The translations under genes and the position numbers were made by a program. From Auanema rhodensis (taxonomy: Eukaryota; Nematoda; Chromadorea; Rhabditida; Rhabditidae), in the NCBI GenBank assembly GCA_964057225.1, contig OZ059895.1, positions 20,408,688 through 20,472,687 of the forward strand: a DNA stretch of 64,000 bases, in the 5' to 3' direction. Shown here piece by piece: positions 25,567 through 39,100 of this stretch. The notes below the pieces were generated by a model, which had not been told where the DNA came from, did not search any database, and saw nothing but the letters and a program-made list of their open reading frames with translations. Numbering within the stretch: the stretch's first letter is position 1; each line of letters starts with the position of its first letter.

Positions 25567-25632
25567 AACAAGCAATAAAAGCAGAGAAACAATGAAATTC
25601 AATGCTTTTTAACAATGAAAAACAAAGAAACA
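25567..25632 (-). repeat. Scrambled B segment with local duplication
   Basis: After gctaacaaagcaataa the expected continuation tcaaatccaatattac is missing. In its place are aacaagcaataaaagcag and then two close copies of gaaacaatgaaattcaatgc (about 25585 and 25626) separated by an irregular stretch containing aacaatgaaaaacaaag. Normal B sequence resumes at about 25633. It resembles slippage or a repaired break within the array. Confidence 0.8.
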
Positions 25633-26049
25633 ATGAAATTCAATGCTTTTTCAAACGAAAAAATAATTCATGTTAGATTTAAATGAATTTGTTGTAAGAT
25701 GATGAAAAATCTCATAAAAAGTGAAAACCAGCTAGAGCAGTAAACACAGCACATGTAGTAGCAAAAATCTTAAAACAAACGAAGCAATAATCAAATCCAA
25801 TATTACAAGAAACAATGAAATTCAATGCTTTTTAAAACGAAAAAATAATTCATGTTAGATTTAAATGAATTTGTTGTAAGATGATGAAAAATCTCATAAA
25901 AAGTGAAAACCAGCTAGAGCAGTAAACACAGGACATGCAGAAGCAAAATCTTAAAACAAACGAAGCAATAATCAAATCCAATATTACAAGAAACAATGAA
26001 ATTCAATGCTTTTTAAAACGAAAAAATAATTCATGTTAGATTTAAATGA

Positions 26050-26062
26050 ATTTGTTGTTTTA
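26050..26062. other. B/C satellite junction
   Basis: The - strand B unit reads normally to aatttgttgt (ending 26058), where it should continue aagatgatg. Instead the sequence passes into tttattgatattggtgc of family C. At most one or two bases can be assigned to both families, so there is essentially no microhomology and no inserted element. The first C unit is entered part-way. Confidence 0.88.
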
Positions 26063-26074
26063 TTGATATTGGTG

Positions 26075-26087
26075 CATGGTAACCATG
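26075..26087. repeat. 13-bp dyad in the C unit (first occurrence)
   Basis: The sequence catggt-a-accatg is a perfect inverted repeat around a single A and recurs once per 176 bp through array C. A minority of units (for example at about 41215, 42625, 44560 and 53185) carry ggtaatcatg, which breaks one base pair. It may be a protein-binding or structural site, but conservation by array homogenisation alone would look the same. Confidence 0.75.
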
Positions 26088-26467
26088 ACTTTGAAATTTA
26101 CGTGAACTTTAATTTATGCTAATTAAGTGAACTCATGATGTGCACTTGGTATGTAACTCGCTTCACGTGAAAGATAAAGGGATGCGGTTTTCAAAATTAG
26201 ATTCCCCATGTCCATATTAGTCTAAAAACAAATTTTTATTGATATTGGTGGATGGTAACCATGACTTTGAAATTTACGTGAACTTTAATTTATGCTAATT
26301 AAGTGCACACATGATGTGCACTTGGTATGTAACTCGCTTCACGTGAAAGATAAAGGGATGCGGTTTTCAAAATTAGATTTCGCATGTCCATATTAGTCTA
26401 AAAACAAATTGTTATTGATATTGGTGCATGGTAACCATGACTTTAAAATTTACGTGAACTTTAATTT

Positions 26468-29400
26468 ATGCTAATTAAGTGTACACATGATGTGCACTTG
26501 GTATGTAACTCGCTTCAAGTCAAAGATAAAGAGATGCGGTTTTCAAAATTAGATTCCCCATGTCCATATAAGTCTAAAAACAAATTTTTATTGATATTGG
26601 TGCATGGTAACCATGACTTTAAAATTTACGTGAACTTCAATTTATGCTAATTAAGTGAACTCATGATGTGCACTTGGTATGTAACTCGCTTCACGTGAAA
26701 GATAAAGGGATGCGGTTTTCAAAATTAGATTTCCCATGTCCATATTAGTCTAAAAACAAATTTTTATTGATATTGGTGGATGGTAACCATGACTTTGAAA
26801 TTTACGTGAACTTTAATTTATGCTAATTAAGTGCACACATGATGTGCACTTGGTATGTAACTCGCTTCACGTGAAAGATAAAGGGATGCGGTTTTCAAAA
26901 TTAGATTTCGCATGTCCATATTAGTCTAAAAACAAATTTTTATTGATATTGGTGCATGGTAACCATGACTTTGAAATTTACGTGAACTTTAATTTATGCT
27001 AATTAAGTGTACACGTGATGTGCACTTGGTATGTAACTCGCTTCAAGTCAAAGATAAAGAGATGCGGTTTTCAAAATTAGATTCCCCATGTCCATATAAG
27101 TCTAAAAACAAATTTTTATTGATATTGGTGCATGGTAACCATGACTTTAAAATTTACGTGAACTTCAATTTATGCTAATTAAGTGTACACGTGATGTGCA
27201 CTTGGTATGTAACTCGCTTCACGTGAAAGATAAAGGGATGCGGTTTCCAAAATTAGATTTCGCATGTCCATATTAGTCTAAAAACAAATTTTTATTGATA
27301 TTGGTGCATGGTAACCATGACTTTGAAATTTACGTGAACTTTAATTTATGCTAATTAAGTGTACACATGATGTGCACTTGGTATGTAACTCGCTTCAAGT
27401 GAAAGATAAAGAGATGCGGTTTCCAAAATTAGATTTCGCATGTCCATATTAGTCTAAAAACAAATTTTTATTGATATTGGTGCATGGTAACCATGACTTT
27501 AAAATTTACGTGAACTTTAATTTATGCTAATTAAGTGTACACATGATGTGCACTTGGTATGTAACTCGCTTCACGTCAAAGATAAAGAGATGCGGTTTTC
27601 AAAATTAGATTCCCCATGTCCATATTAGTCTAAAAACAAATTTTTATTAATATTGGTGCATGGTAACCATGACTTTAAAATTTACGTGAACTTCAATTTA
27701 TGCTAATTAAGTGTACACGTGATGTGCACTTGGTATGTAACTCGCTTCACGTGAAAGATAAAGGGATGCGGTTTCCAAAATTAGATTTCGCATGTCCATA
27801 TTAGTCTAAAAACAAATTTTTATTGATATTGGTGCATGGTAACCATGACTTTGAAATTTACGTGAACTTTAATTTATGCTAATTAAGTGTACACATGATG
27901 TGCACTTGGTATGTAACTCGCTTCAAGTGAAAGATAAAGAGATGCGGTTTCCAAAATTAGATTTCGCATGTCCATATTAGTCTAAAAACAAATTTTTATT
28001 GATATTGGTGCATGGTAACCATGACTTTAAAATTTACGTGAACTTTAATTTATGCTAATTTAGTGTACACATGATGTGCACTTGGTATGTAACTCGCTTC
28101 ACGTCAAAGATAAAGAGATGCGGTTTTCAAAATTAGATTCCCCATGTCCATATTAGTCTAAAAACAAATTTTTATTGATATTGGTGGATGGTAACCATGA
28201 CTTTGAAATTTACGTGAACTTTAATTTATGCTAATTAAGTGCACACATGATGTGCACTTGGTATGTAACTCGCTTCACGTGAAAGATAAAGGGATGCGGT
28301 TTTCAAAATTAGATTTCGCATGTCCATATTAGTCTAAAAACAAATTGTTATTGATATTGGTGCATGGTAACCATGACTTTAAAATTTACGTGAACTTTAA
28401 TTTATGCTAATTAAGTGTACACATGATGTGCACTTGGTATGTAACCCGCTTCAAGTGAAAGATAAAGAGATGCGGTTTTCAAAATTAGATTTCGCATGTC
28501 CATATTAGTCTAAAAACAAATTTTTATTGATATTGGTGCATGGTAACCATGACTTTGAAATTTACGTGAACTTTAATTTATGCTAATTAAGTGTACACGT
28601 GATGTGCACTTGGTATGTAACTCGCTTCACGTCAAAGATAAAGAGATGCGGTTTTCAAAATTAGATTTCGCATGTCCATATAAGTCTAAAAACAAATTTT
28701 TATTGATATTGGTGCATGGTAACCATGACTTTGAAATTTACGTGAACTTTAATTTATGCTAATTAAGTGTACACGTGATGTGCACTTGGTATGTAACTCG
28801 CTTCAAGTCAAAGATAAAGAGATGCGGTTTTCAAAATTAGATTCCCCATGTCCATATAAGTCTAAAAACAAATTTTTATTGATATTGGTGCATGGTAACC
28901 ATGACTTTAAAATTTACGTGAACTTCAATTTATGCTAATTAAGTGTACACGTGATGTGCACTTGGTATGTAACTCGCTTCACGTGAAAGATAAAGGGATG
29001 CGGTTTCCAAAATTAGATTTCGCATGTCCATATTAGTCTAAAAACAAATTTTTATTGATATTGGTGCATGGTAACCATGACTTTGAAATTTACGTGAACT
29101 TTAATTTATGCTAATTAAGTGTACACATGATGTGCACTTGGTATGTAACTCGCTTCAAGTGAAAGATAAAGAGATGCGGTTTCCAAAATTAGATTTCGCA
29201 TGTCCATATTAGTCTAAAAACAAATTTTTATTGATATTGGTGCATGGTAACCATGACTTTAAAATTTACGTGAACTTTAATTTATGCTAATTAAGTGTAC
29301 ACATGATGTGCACTTGGTATGTAACTCGCTTCACGTCAAAGATAAAGAGATGCGGTTTTCAAAATTAGATTCCCCATGTCCATATTAGTCTAAAAACAAA

Positions 29401-31043
29401 TTTTTATTAATATTGGTGCATGGTAACCATGACTTTAAAATTTACGTGAACTTCAATTTATGCTAATTAAGTGTACACGTGATGTGCACTTGGTATGTAA
29501 CTCGCTTCACGTGAAAGATAAAGGGATGCGGTTTCCAAAATTAGATTTCGCATGTCCATATTAGTCTAAAAACAAATTTTTATTGATATTGGTGCATGGT
29601 AACCATGACTTTGAAATTTACGTGAACTTTAATTTATGCTAATTAAGTGTACACATGATGTGCACTTGGTATGTAACTCGCTTCAAGTGAAAGATAAAGA
29701 GATGCGGTTTCCAAAATTAGATTTCGCATGTCCATATTAGTCTAAAAACAAATTTTTATTGATATTGGTGCATGGTAACCATGACTTTAAAATTTACGTG
29801 AACTTTAATTTATGCTAATTTAGTGTACACATGATGTGCACTTGGTATGTAACTCGCTTCACGTCAAAGATAAAGAGATGCGGTTTTCAAAATTAGATTC
29901 CCCATGTCCATATTAGTCTAAAAACAAATTTTTATTGATATTGGTGGATGGTAACCATGACTTTGAAATTTACGTGAACTTTAATTTATGCTAATTAAGT
30001 GCACACATGATGTGCACTTGGTATGTAACTCGCTTCACGTGAAAGATAAAGGGATGCGGTTTTCAAAATTAGATTTCGCATGTCCATATTAGTCTAAAAA
30101 CAAATTGTTATTGATATTGGTGCATGGTAACCATGACTTTAAAATTTACGTGAACTTTAATTTATGCTAATTAAGTGTACACATGATGTGCACTTGGTAT
30201 GTAACCCGCTTCAAGTGAAAGATAAAGAGATGCGGTTTTCAAAATTAGATTTCGCATGTCCATATTAGTCTAAAAACAAATTTTTATTGATATTGGTGCA
30301 TGGTAACCATGACTTTGAAATTTACGTGAACTTTAATTTATGCTAATTAAGTGTACACGTGATGTGCACTTGGTATGTAACTCGCTTCACGTCAAAGATA
30401 AAGAGATGCGGTTTTCAAAATTAGATTTCGCATGTCCATATAAGTCTAAAAACAAATTTTTATTGATATTGGTGCATGGTAACCATGACTTTGAAATTTA
30501 CGTGAACTTTAATTTATGCTAATTAAGTGTACACATGCTGTGCACTTGGTATGTAACTCGCTTCACGTCAAAGATAAAGAGATGCGGTTTTCAAAATTAG
30601 ATTTCGCATGTCCATATAAGTCTAAAAACAAATTTTTATTGATATTGGTGCATGGTAACCATGACTTTGAAATTTACGTGAACTTTAATTTATGCTAATT
30701 TAGTGTACACATGATGTGCACTTGGTATGTAACTCGCTTCACGTCAAAGATAAAGAGATGCGGTTTTCAAAATTAGATTCCCCATGTCCATATTAGTCTA
30801 AAAACAAATTTTTATTGATATTGGTGGATGGTAACCATGACTTTGAAATTTACGTGAACTTTAATTTATGCTAATTAAGTGCACACATGATGTGCACTTG
30901 GTATGTAACTCGCTTCACGTGAAAGATAAAGGGATGCGGTTTTCAAAATTAGATTTCGCATGTCCATATTAGTCTAAAAACAAATTGTTATTGATATTGG
31001 TGCATGGTAACCATGACTTTAAAATTTACGTGAACTTTAATTT
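26468..31043 (+). repeat. C superunit I (26 units, 4576 bp)
   Basis: This is the first of three long higher-order copies. It begins at the unit carrying tacacatg with tataag and attcccc, followed by the aactcatgatg unit (26644). It contains two consecutive 10-unit blocks, 26996-28755 and 28756-30515, and ends with the ctgtgcac unit (30516), a tagtg unit and a ttgttatt unit. Two units carry the rare gtaacccgc marker (28445 and 30205). The three units before it (from 26116) are a partial repeat of its opening. Confidence 0.88.
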
Positions 31044-34000
31044 ATGCTAATTAAGTGTACACATGATGTGCACTTGGTATGTAACTCGCTTCACGTCAAA
31101 GATAAAGAGATGCGGTTTTCAAAATTAGATTCCCCATGTCCATATAAGTCTAAAAACAAATTTTTATTGATATTGGTGCATGGTAACCATGACTTTAAAA
31201 TTTACGTGAACTTCAATTTATGCTAATTAAGTGAACTCATGATGTGCACTTGGTATGTAACTCGCTTCACGTGAAAGATAAAGGGATGCGGTTTTCAAAA
31301 TTAGATTTCCCATGTCCATATTAGTCTAAAAACAAATTTTTATTGATATTGGTGGATGGTAACCATGACTTTGAAATTTACGTGAACTTTAATTTATGCT
31401 AATTAAGTGCACACATGATGTGCACTTGGTATGTAACTCGCTTCACGTGAAAGATAAAGGGATGCGGTTTTCAAAATTAGATTTCGCATGTCCATATTAG
31501 TCTAAAAACAAATTTTTATTGATATTGGTGCATGGTAACCATGACTTTGAAATTTACGTGAACTTTAATTTATGCTAATTAAGTGTACACGTGATGTGCA
31601 CTTGGTATGTAACTCGCTTCAAGTCAAAGATAAAGAGATGCGGTTTTCAAAATTAGATTCCCCATGTCCATATAAGTCTAAAAACAAATTTTTATTGATA
31701 TTGGTGCATGGTAACCATGACTTTAAAATTTACGTGAACTTCAATTTATGCTAATTAAGTGTACACGTGATGTGCACTTGGTATGTAACTCGCTTCACGT
31801 GAAAGATAAAGGGATGCGGTTTCCAAAATTAGATTTCGCATGTCCATATTAGTCTAAAAACAAATTTTTATTGATATTGGTGCATGGTAACCATGACTTT
31901 GAAATTTACGTGAACTTTAATTTATGCTAATTAAGTGTACACATGATGTGCACTTGGTATGTAACTCGCTTCAAGTGAAAGATAAAGAGATGCGGTTTCC
32001 AAAATTAGATTTCGCATGTCCATATTAGTCTAAAAACAAATTTTTATTGATATTGGTGGATGGTAACCATGACTTTAAAATTTACGTGAACTTTAATTTA
32101 TGCTAATTAAGTGTACACATGATGTGCACTTGGTATGTAACTCGCTTCACGTCAAAGATAAAGAGATGCGGTTTTCAAAATTAGATTCCCCATGTCCATA
32201 TTAGTCTAAAAACAAATTTTTATTAATATTGGTGCATGGTAACCATGACTTTAAAATTTACGTGAACTTCAATTTATGCTAATTAAGTGTACACGTGATG
32301 TGCACTTGGTATGTAACTCGCTTCACGTGAAAGATAAAGGGATGCGGTTTCCAAAATTAGATTTCGCATGTCCATATTAGTCTAAAAACAAATTTTTATT
32401 GATATTGGTGCATGGTAACCATGACTTTGAAATTTACGTGAACTTTAATTTATGCTAATTAAGTGTACACATGATGTGCACTTGGTATGTAACTCGCTTC
32501 AAGTGAAAGATAAAGAGATGCGGTTTCCAAAATTAGATTTCGCATGTCCATATTAGTCTAAAAACAAATTTTTATTGATATTGGTGCATGGTAACCATGA
32601 CTTTGAAATTTACGTGAACTTTAATTTATGCTAATTAAGTGTACACATGATGTGCACTTGGTATGTAACTCGCTTCAAGTGAAAGATAAAGAGATGCGGT
32701 TTCCAAAATTAGATTTCGCATGTCCATATTAGTCTAAAAACAAATTTTTATTGATATTGGTGCATGGTAACCATGACTTTAAAATTTACGTGAACTTCAA
32801 TTTATGCTAATTAAGTGTACACGTGATGTGCACTTGGTATGTAACTCGCTTCACGTGAAAGATAAAGGGATGCGGTTTCCAAAATTAGATTTCGCATGTC
32901 CATATTAGTCTAAAAACAAATTTTTATTGATATTGGTGCATGGTAACCATGACTTTGAAATTTACGTGAACTTTAATTTATGCTAATTAAGTGTACACAT
33001 GATGTGCACTTGGTATGTAACTCGCTTCAAGTGAAAGATAAAGAGATGCGGTTTCCAAAATTAGATTTCGCATGTCCATATTAGTCTAAAAACAAATTTT
33101 TATTGATATTGGTGCATGGTAACCATGACTTTAAAATTTACGTGAACTTTAATTTATGCTAATTTAGTGTACACATGATGTGCACTTGGTATGTAACTCG
33201 CTTCACGTCAAAGATAAAGAGATGCGGTTTTCAAAATTAGATTCCCCATGTCCATATTAGTCTAAAAACAAATTTTTATTGATATTGGTGGATGGTAACC
33301 ATGACTTTGAAATTTACGTGAACTTTAATTTATGCTAATTAAGTGCACACATGATGTGCACTTGGTATGTAACTCGCTTCACGTGAAAGATAAAGGGATG
33401 CGGTTTTCAAAATTAGATTTCGCATGTCCATATTAGTCTAAAAACAAATTGTTATTGATATTGGTGCATGGTAACCATGACTTTAAAATTTACGTGAACT
33501 TTAATTTATGCTAATTAAGTGTACACATGATGTGCACTTGGTATGTAACCCGCTTCAAGTGAAAGATAAAGAGATGCGGTTTTCAAAATTAGATTTCGCA
33601 TGTCCATATTAGTCTAAAAACAAATTTTTATTGATATTGGTGCATGGTAACCATGACTTTGAAATTTACGTGAACTTTAATTTATGCTAATTAAGTGTAC
33701 ACGTGATGTGCACTTGGTATGTAACTCGCTTCACGTCAAAGATAAAGAGATGCGGTTTTCAAAATTAGATTTCGCATGTCCATATAAGTCTAAAAACAAA
33801 TTTTTATTGATATTGGTGCATGGTAACCATGACTTTGAAATTTACGTGAACTTTAATTTATGCTAATTAAGTGTACACGTGATGTGCACTTGGTATGTAA
33901 CTCGCTTCAAGTCAAAGATAAAGAGATGCGGTTTTCAAAATTAGATTCCCCATGTCCATATAAGTCTAAAAACAAATTTTTATTGATATTGGTGCATGGT

Positions 34001-36147
34001 AACCATGACTTTAAAATTTACGTGAACTTCAATTTATGCTAATTAAGTGTACACGTGATGTGCACTTGGTATGTAACTCGCTTCACGTGAAAGATAAAGG
34101 GATGCGGTTTCCAAAATTAGATTTCGCATGTCCATATTAGTCTAAAAACAAATTTTTATTGATATTGGTGCATGGTAACCATGACTTTGAAATTTACGTG
34201 AACTTTAATTTATGCTAATTAAGTGTACACATGATGTGCACTTGGTATGTAACTCGCTTCAAGTGAAAGATAAAGAGATGCGGTTTCCAAAATTAGATTT
34301 CGCATGTCCATATTAGTCTAAAAACAAATTTTTATTGATATTGGTGCATGGTAACCATGACTTTAAAATTTACGTGAACTTTAATTTATGCTAATTAAGT
34401 GTACACATGATGTGCACTTGGTATGTAACTCGCTTCACGTCAAAGATAAAGAGATGCGGTTTTCAAAATTAGATTCCCCATGTCCATATTAGTCTAAAAA
34501 CAAATTTTTATTAATATTGGTGCATGGTAACCATGACTTTAAAATTTACGTGAACTTCAATTTATGCTAATTAAGTGTACACGTGATGTGCACTTGGTAT
34601 GTAACTCGCTTCACGTGAAAGATAAAGGGATGCGGTTTCCAAAATTAGATTTCGCATGTCCATATTAGTCTAAAAACAAATTTTTATTGATATTGGTGCA
34701 TGGTAACCATGACTTTGAAATTTACGTGAACTTTAATTTATGCTAATTAAGTGTACACATGATGTGCACTTGGTATGTAACTCGCTTCAAGTGAAAGATA
34801 AAGAGATGCGGTTTCCAAAATTAGATTTCGCATGTCCATATTAGTCTAAAAACAAATTTTTATTGATATTGGTGCATGGTAACCATGACTTTAAAATTTA
34901 CGTGAACTTTAATTTATGCTAATTTAGTGTACACATGATGTGCACTTGGTATGTAACTCGCTTCACGTCAAAGATAAAGAGATGCGGTTTTCAAAATTAG
35001 ATTCCCCATGTCCATATTAGTCTAAAAACAAATTTTTATTGATATTGGTGGATGGTAACCATGACTTTGAAATTTACGTGAACTTTAATTTATGCTAATT
35101 AAGTGCACACATGATGTGCACTTGGTATGTAACTCGCTTCACGTGAAAGATAAAGGGATGCGGTTTTCAAAATTAGATTTCGCATGTCCATATTAGTCTA
35201 AAAACAAATTGTTATTGATATTGGTGCATGGTAACCATGACTTTAAAATTTACGTGAACTTTAATTTATGCTAATTAAGTGTACACATGATGTGCACTTG
35301 GTATGTAACCCGCTTCAAGTGAAAGATAAAGAGATGCGGTTTTCAAAATTAGATTTCGCATGTCCATATTAGTCTAAAAACAAATTTTTATTGATATTGG
35401 TGCATGGTAACCATGACTTTGAAATTTACGTGAACTTTAATTTATGCTAATTAAGTGTACACGTGATGTGCACTTGGTATGTAACTCGCTTCACGTCAAA
35501 GATAAAGAGATGCGGTTTTCAAAATTAGATTTCGCATGTCCATATAAGTCTAAAAACAAATTTTTATTGATATTGGTGCATGGTAACCATGACTTTGAAA
35601 TTTACGTGAACTTTAATTTATGCTAATTAAGTGTACACATGCTGTGCACTTGGTATGTAACTCGCTTCACGTCAAAGATAAAGAGATGCGGTTTTCAAAA
35701 TTAGATTTCGCATGTCCATATAAGTCTAAAAACAAATTTTTATTGATATTGGTGCATGGTAACCATGACTTTGAAATTTACGTGAACTTTAATTTATGCT
35801 AATTTAGTGTACACATGATGTGCACTTGGTATGTAACTCGCTTCACGTCAAAGATAAAGAGATGCGGTTTTCAAAATTAGATTCCCCATGTCCATATTAG
35901 TCTAAAAACAAATTTTTATTGATATTGGTGGATGGTAACCATGACTTTGAAATTTACGTGAACTTTAATTTATGCTAATTAAGTGCACACATGATGTGCA
36001 CTTGGTATGTAACTCGCTTCACGTGAAAGATAAAGGGATGCGGTTTTCAAAATTAGATTTCGCATGTCCATATTAGTCTAAAAACAAATTGTTATTGATA
36101 TTGGTGCATGGTAACCATGACTTTAAAATTTACGTGAACTTTAATTT
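31044..36147 (+). repeat. C superunit II (29 units, 5104 bp)
   Basis: It has the same order of unit variants as superunit I: the aactcatg unit at 31220, gtaacccgc at 33549 and 35309, and the ctgtgcac unit at 35620. Three extra units are inserted in the first inner block, where the tttcc-type units near 32276-32979 are repeated. The last 22 units match superunit I at a 5104-bp offset. The opening unit differs from that of superunit I at one site (cttcacgtcaaag against cttcaagtcaaag), and one unit gained ggtggatgg (about 32056). Confidence 0.87.
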
Positions 36148-39100
36148 ATGCTAATTAAGTGTACACATGATGTGCACTTGGTATGTAACTCGCTTCACGT
36201 CAAAGATAAAGAGATGCGGTTTTCAAAATTAGATTCCCCATGTCCATATAAGTCTAAAAACAAATTTTTATTGATATTGGTGCATGGTAACCATGACTTT
36301 AAAATTTACGTGAACTTCAATTTATGCTAATTAAGTGAACTCATGATGTGCACTTGGTATGTAACTCGCTTCACGTGAAAGATAAAGGGATGCGGTTTTC
36401 AAAATTAGATTTCCCATGTCCATATTAGTCTAAAAACAAATTTTTATTGATATTGGTGGATGGTAACCATGACTTTGAAATTTACGTGAACTTTAATTTA
36501 TGCTAATTAAGTGCACACATGATGTGCACTTGGTATGTAACTCGCTTCACGTGAAAGATAAAGGGATGCGGTTTTCAAAATTAGATTTCGCATGTCCATA
36601 TTAGTCTAAAAACAAATTTTTATTGATATTGGTGCATGGTAACCATGACTTTGAAATTTACGTGAACTTTAATTTATGCTAATTAAGTGTACACGTGATG
36701 TGCACTTGGTATGTAACTCGCTTCAAGTCAAAGATAAAGAGATGCGGTTTTCAAAATTAGATTCCCCATGTCCATATAAGTCTAAAAACAAATTTTTATT
36801 GATATTGGTGCATGGTAACCATGACTTTAAAATTTACGTGAACTTCAATTTATGCTAATTAAGTGTACACGTGATGTGCACTTGGTATGTAACTCGCTTC
36901 ACGTGAAAGATAAAGGGATGCGGTTTCCAAAATTAGATTTCGCATGTCCATATTAGTCTAAAAACAAATTTTTATTGATATTGGTGCATGGTAACCATGA
37001 CTTTGAAATTTACGTGAACTTTAATTTATGCTAATTAAGTGTACACATGATGTGCACTTGGTATGTAACTCGCTTCAAGTGAAAGATAAAGAGATGCGGT
37101 TTCCAAAATTAGATTTCGCATGTCCATATTAGTCTAAAAACAAATTTTTATTGATATTGGTGGATGGTAACCATGACTTTAAAATTTACGTGAACTTTAA
37201 TTTATGCTAATTAAGTGTACACATGATGTGCACTTGGTATGTAACTCGCTTCACGTCAAAGATAAAGAGATGCGGTTTTCAAAATTAGATTCCCCATGTC
37301 CATATTAGTCTAAAAACAAATTTTTATTAATATTGGTGCATGGTAACCATGACTTTAAAATTTACGTGAACTTCAATTTATGCTAATTAAGTGTACACGT
37401 GATGTGCACTTGGTATGTAACTCGCTTCACGTGAAAGATAAAGGGATGCGGTTTCCAAAATTAGATTTCGCATGTCCATATTAGTCTAAAAACAAATTTT
37501 TATTGATATTGGTGCATGGTAACCATGACTTTGAAATTTACGTGAACTTTAATTTATGCTAATTAAGTGTACACATGATGTGCACTTGGTATGTAACTCG
37601 CTTCAAGTGAAAGATAAAGAGATGCGGTTTCCAAAATTAGATTTCGCATGTCCATATTAGTCTAAAAACAAATTTTTATTGATATTGGTGCATGGTAACC
37701 ATGACTTTAAAATTTACGTGAACTTTAATTTATGCTAATTTAGTGTACACATGATGTGCACTTGGTATGTAACTCGCTTCACGTCAAAGATAAAGAGATG
37801 CGGTTTTCAAAATTAGATTCCCCATGTCCATATTAGTCTAAAAACAAATTTTTATTGATATTGGTGGATGGTAACCATGACTTTGAAATTTACGTGAACT
37901 TTAATTTATGCTAATTAAGTGCACACATGATGTGCACTTGGTATGTAACTCGCTTCACGTGAAAGATAAAGGGATGCGGTTTTCAAAATTAGATTTCGCA
38001 TGTCCATATTAGTCTAAAAACAAATTGTTATTGATATTGGTGCATGGTAACCATGACTTTAAAATTTACGTGAACTTTAATTTATGCTAATTAAGTGTAC
38101 ACATGATGTGCACTTGGTATGTAACCCGCTTCAAGTGAAAGATAAAGAGATGCGGTTTTCAAAATTAGATTTCGCATGTCCATATTAGTCTAAAAACAAA
38201 TTTTTATTGATATTGGTGCATGGTAACCATGACTTTGAAATTTACGTGAACTTTAATTTATGCTAATTAAGTGTACACGTGATGTGCACTTGGTATGTAA
38301 CTCGCTTCACGTCAAAGATAAAGAGATGCGGTTTTCAAAATTAGATTTCGCATGTCCATATAAGTCTAAAAACAAATTTTTATTGATATTGGTGCATGGT
38401 AACCATGACTTTGAAATTTACGTGAACTTTAATTTATGCTAATTAAGTGTACACGTGATGTGCACTTGGTATGTAACTCGCTTCAAGTCAAAGATAAAGA
38501 GATGCGGTTTTCAAAATTAGATTCCCCATGTCCATATAAGTCTAAAAACAAATTTTTATTGATATTGGTGCATGGTAACCATGACTTTAAAATTTACGTG
38601 AACTTCAATTTATGCTAATTAAGTGTACACGTGATGTGCACTTGGTATGTAACTCGCTTCACGTGAAAGATAAAGGGATGCGGTTTCCAAAATTAGATTT
38701 CGCATGTCCATATTAGTCTAAAAACAAATTTTTATTGATATTGGTGCATGGTAACCATGACTTTGAAATTTACGTGAACTTTAATTTATGCTAATTAAGT
38801 GTACACATGATGTGCACTTGGTATGTAACTCGCTTCAAGTGAAAGATAAAGAGATGCGGTTTCCAAAATTAGATTTCGCATGTCCATATTAGTCTAAAAA
38901 CAAATTTTTATTGATATTGGTGCATGGTAACCATGACTTTAAAATTTACGTGAACTTTAATTTATGCTAATTAAGTGTACACATGATGTGCACTTGGTAT
39001 GTAACTCGCTTCACGTCAAAGATAAAGAGATGCGGTTTTCAAAATTAGATTCCCCATGTCCATATTAGTCTAAAAACAAATTTTTATTAATATTGGTGCA

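Larger units (their letters stand above)
20171..26058 (-). repeat. Satellite array B, right arm, - orientation
   Basis: About 33 units of the same B family, now read on the - strand: landmarks appear as ccaatattacaagaaa, aagatgatgaaaaatctc and tgaaattcaatgc. The same interchangeable middle modules occur in complement, such as cactgaagctatgcag and cagtaaacacaggacatg. The order of variants going outwards does not mirror the left arm. The arm has variants not noticed in the left arm, such as gatgaggaaaa at about 20613 and tagtagaaaaaat at 23011, 23913 and later. It ends abruptly at family C. Confidence 0.96.

Noticed and set aside
12448-26058. Trypanosome-type minichromosome made of 177-bp repeats with a central inversion
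   Set aside because: The layout is similar, but the unit sequence does not resemble what I know of that repeat. Two other satellites flank it directly and there are no telomeric or expression-site sequences.
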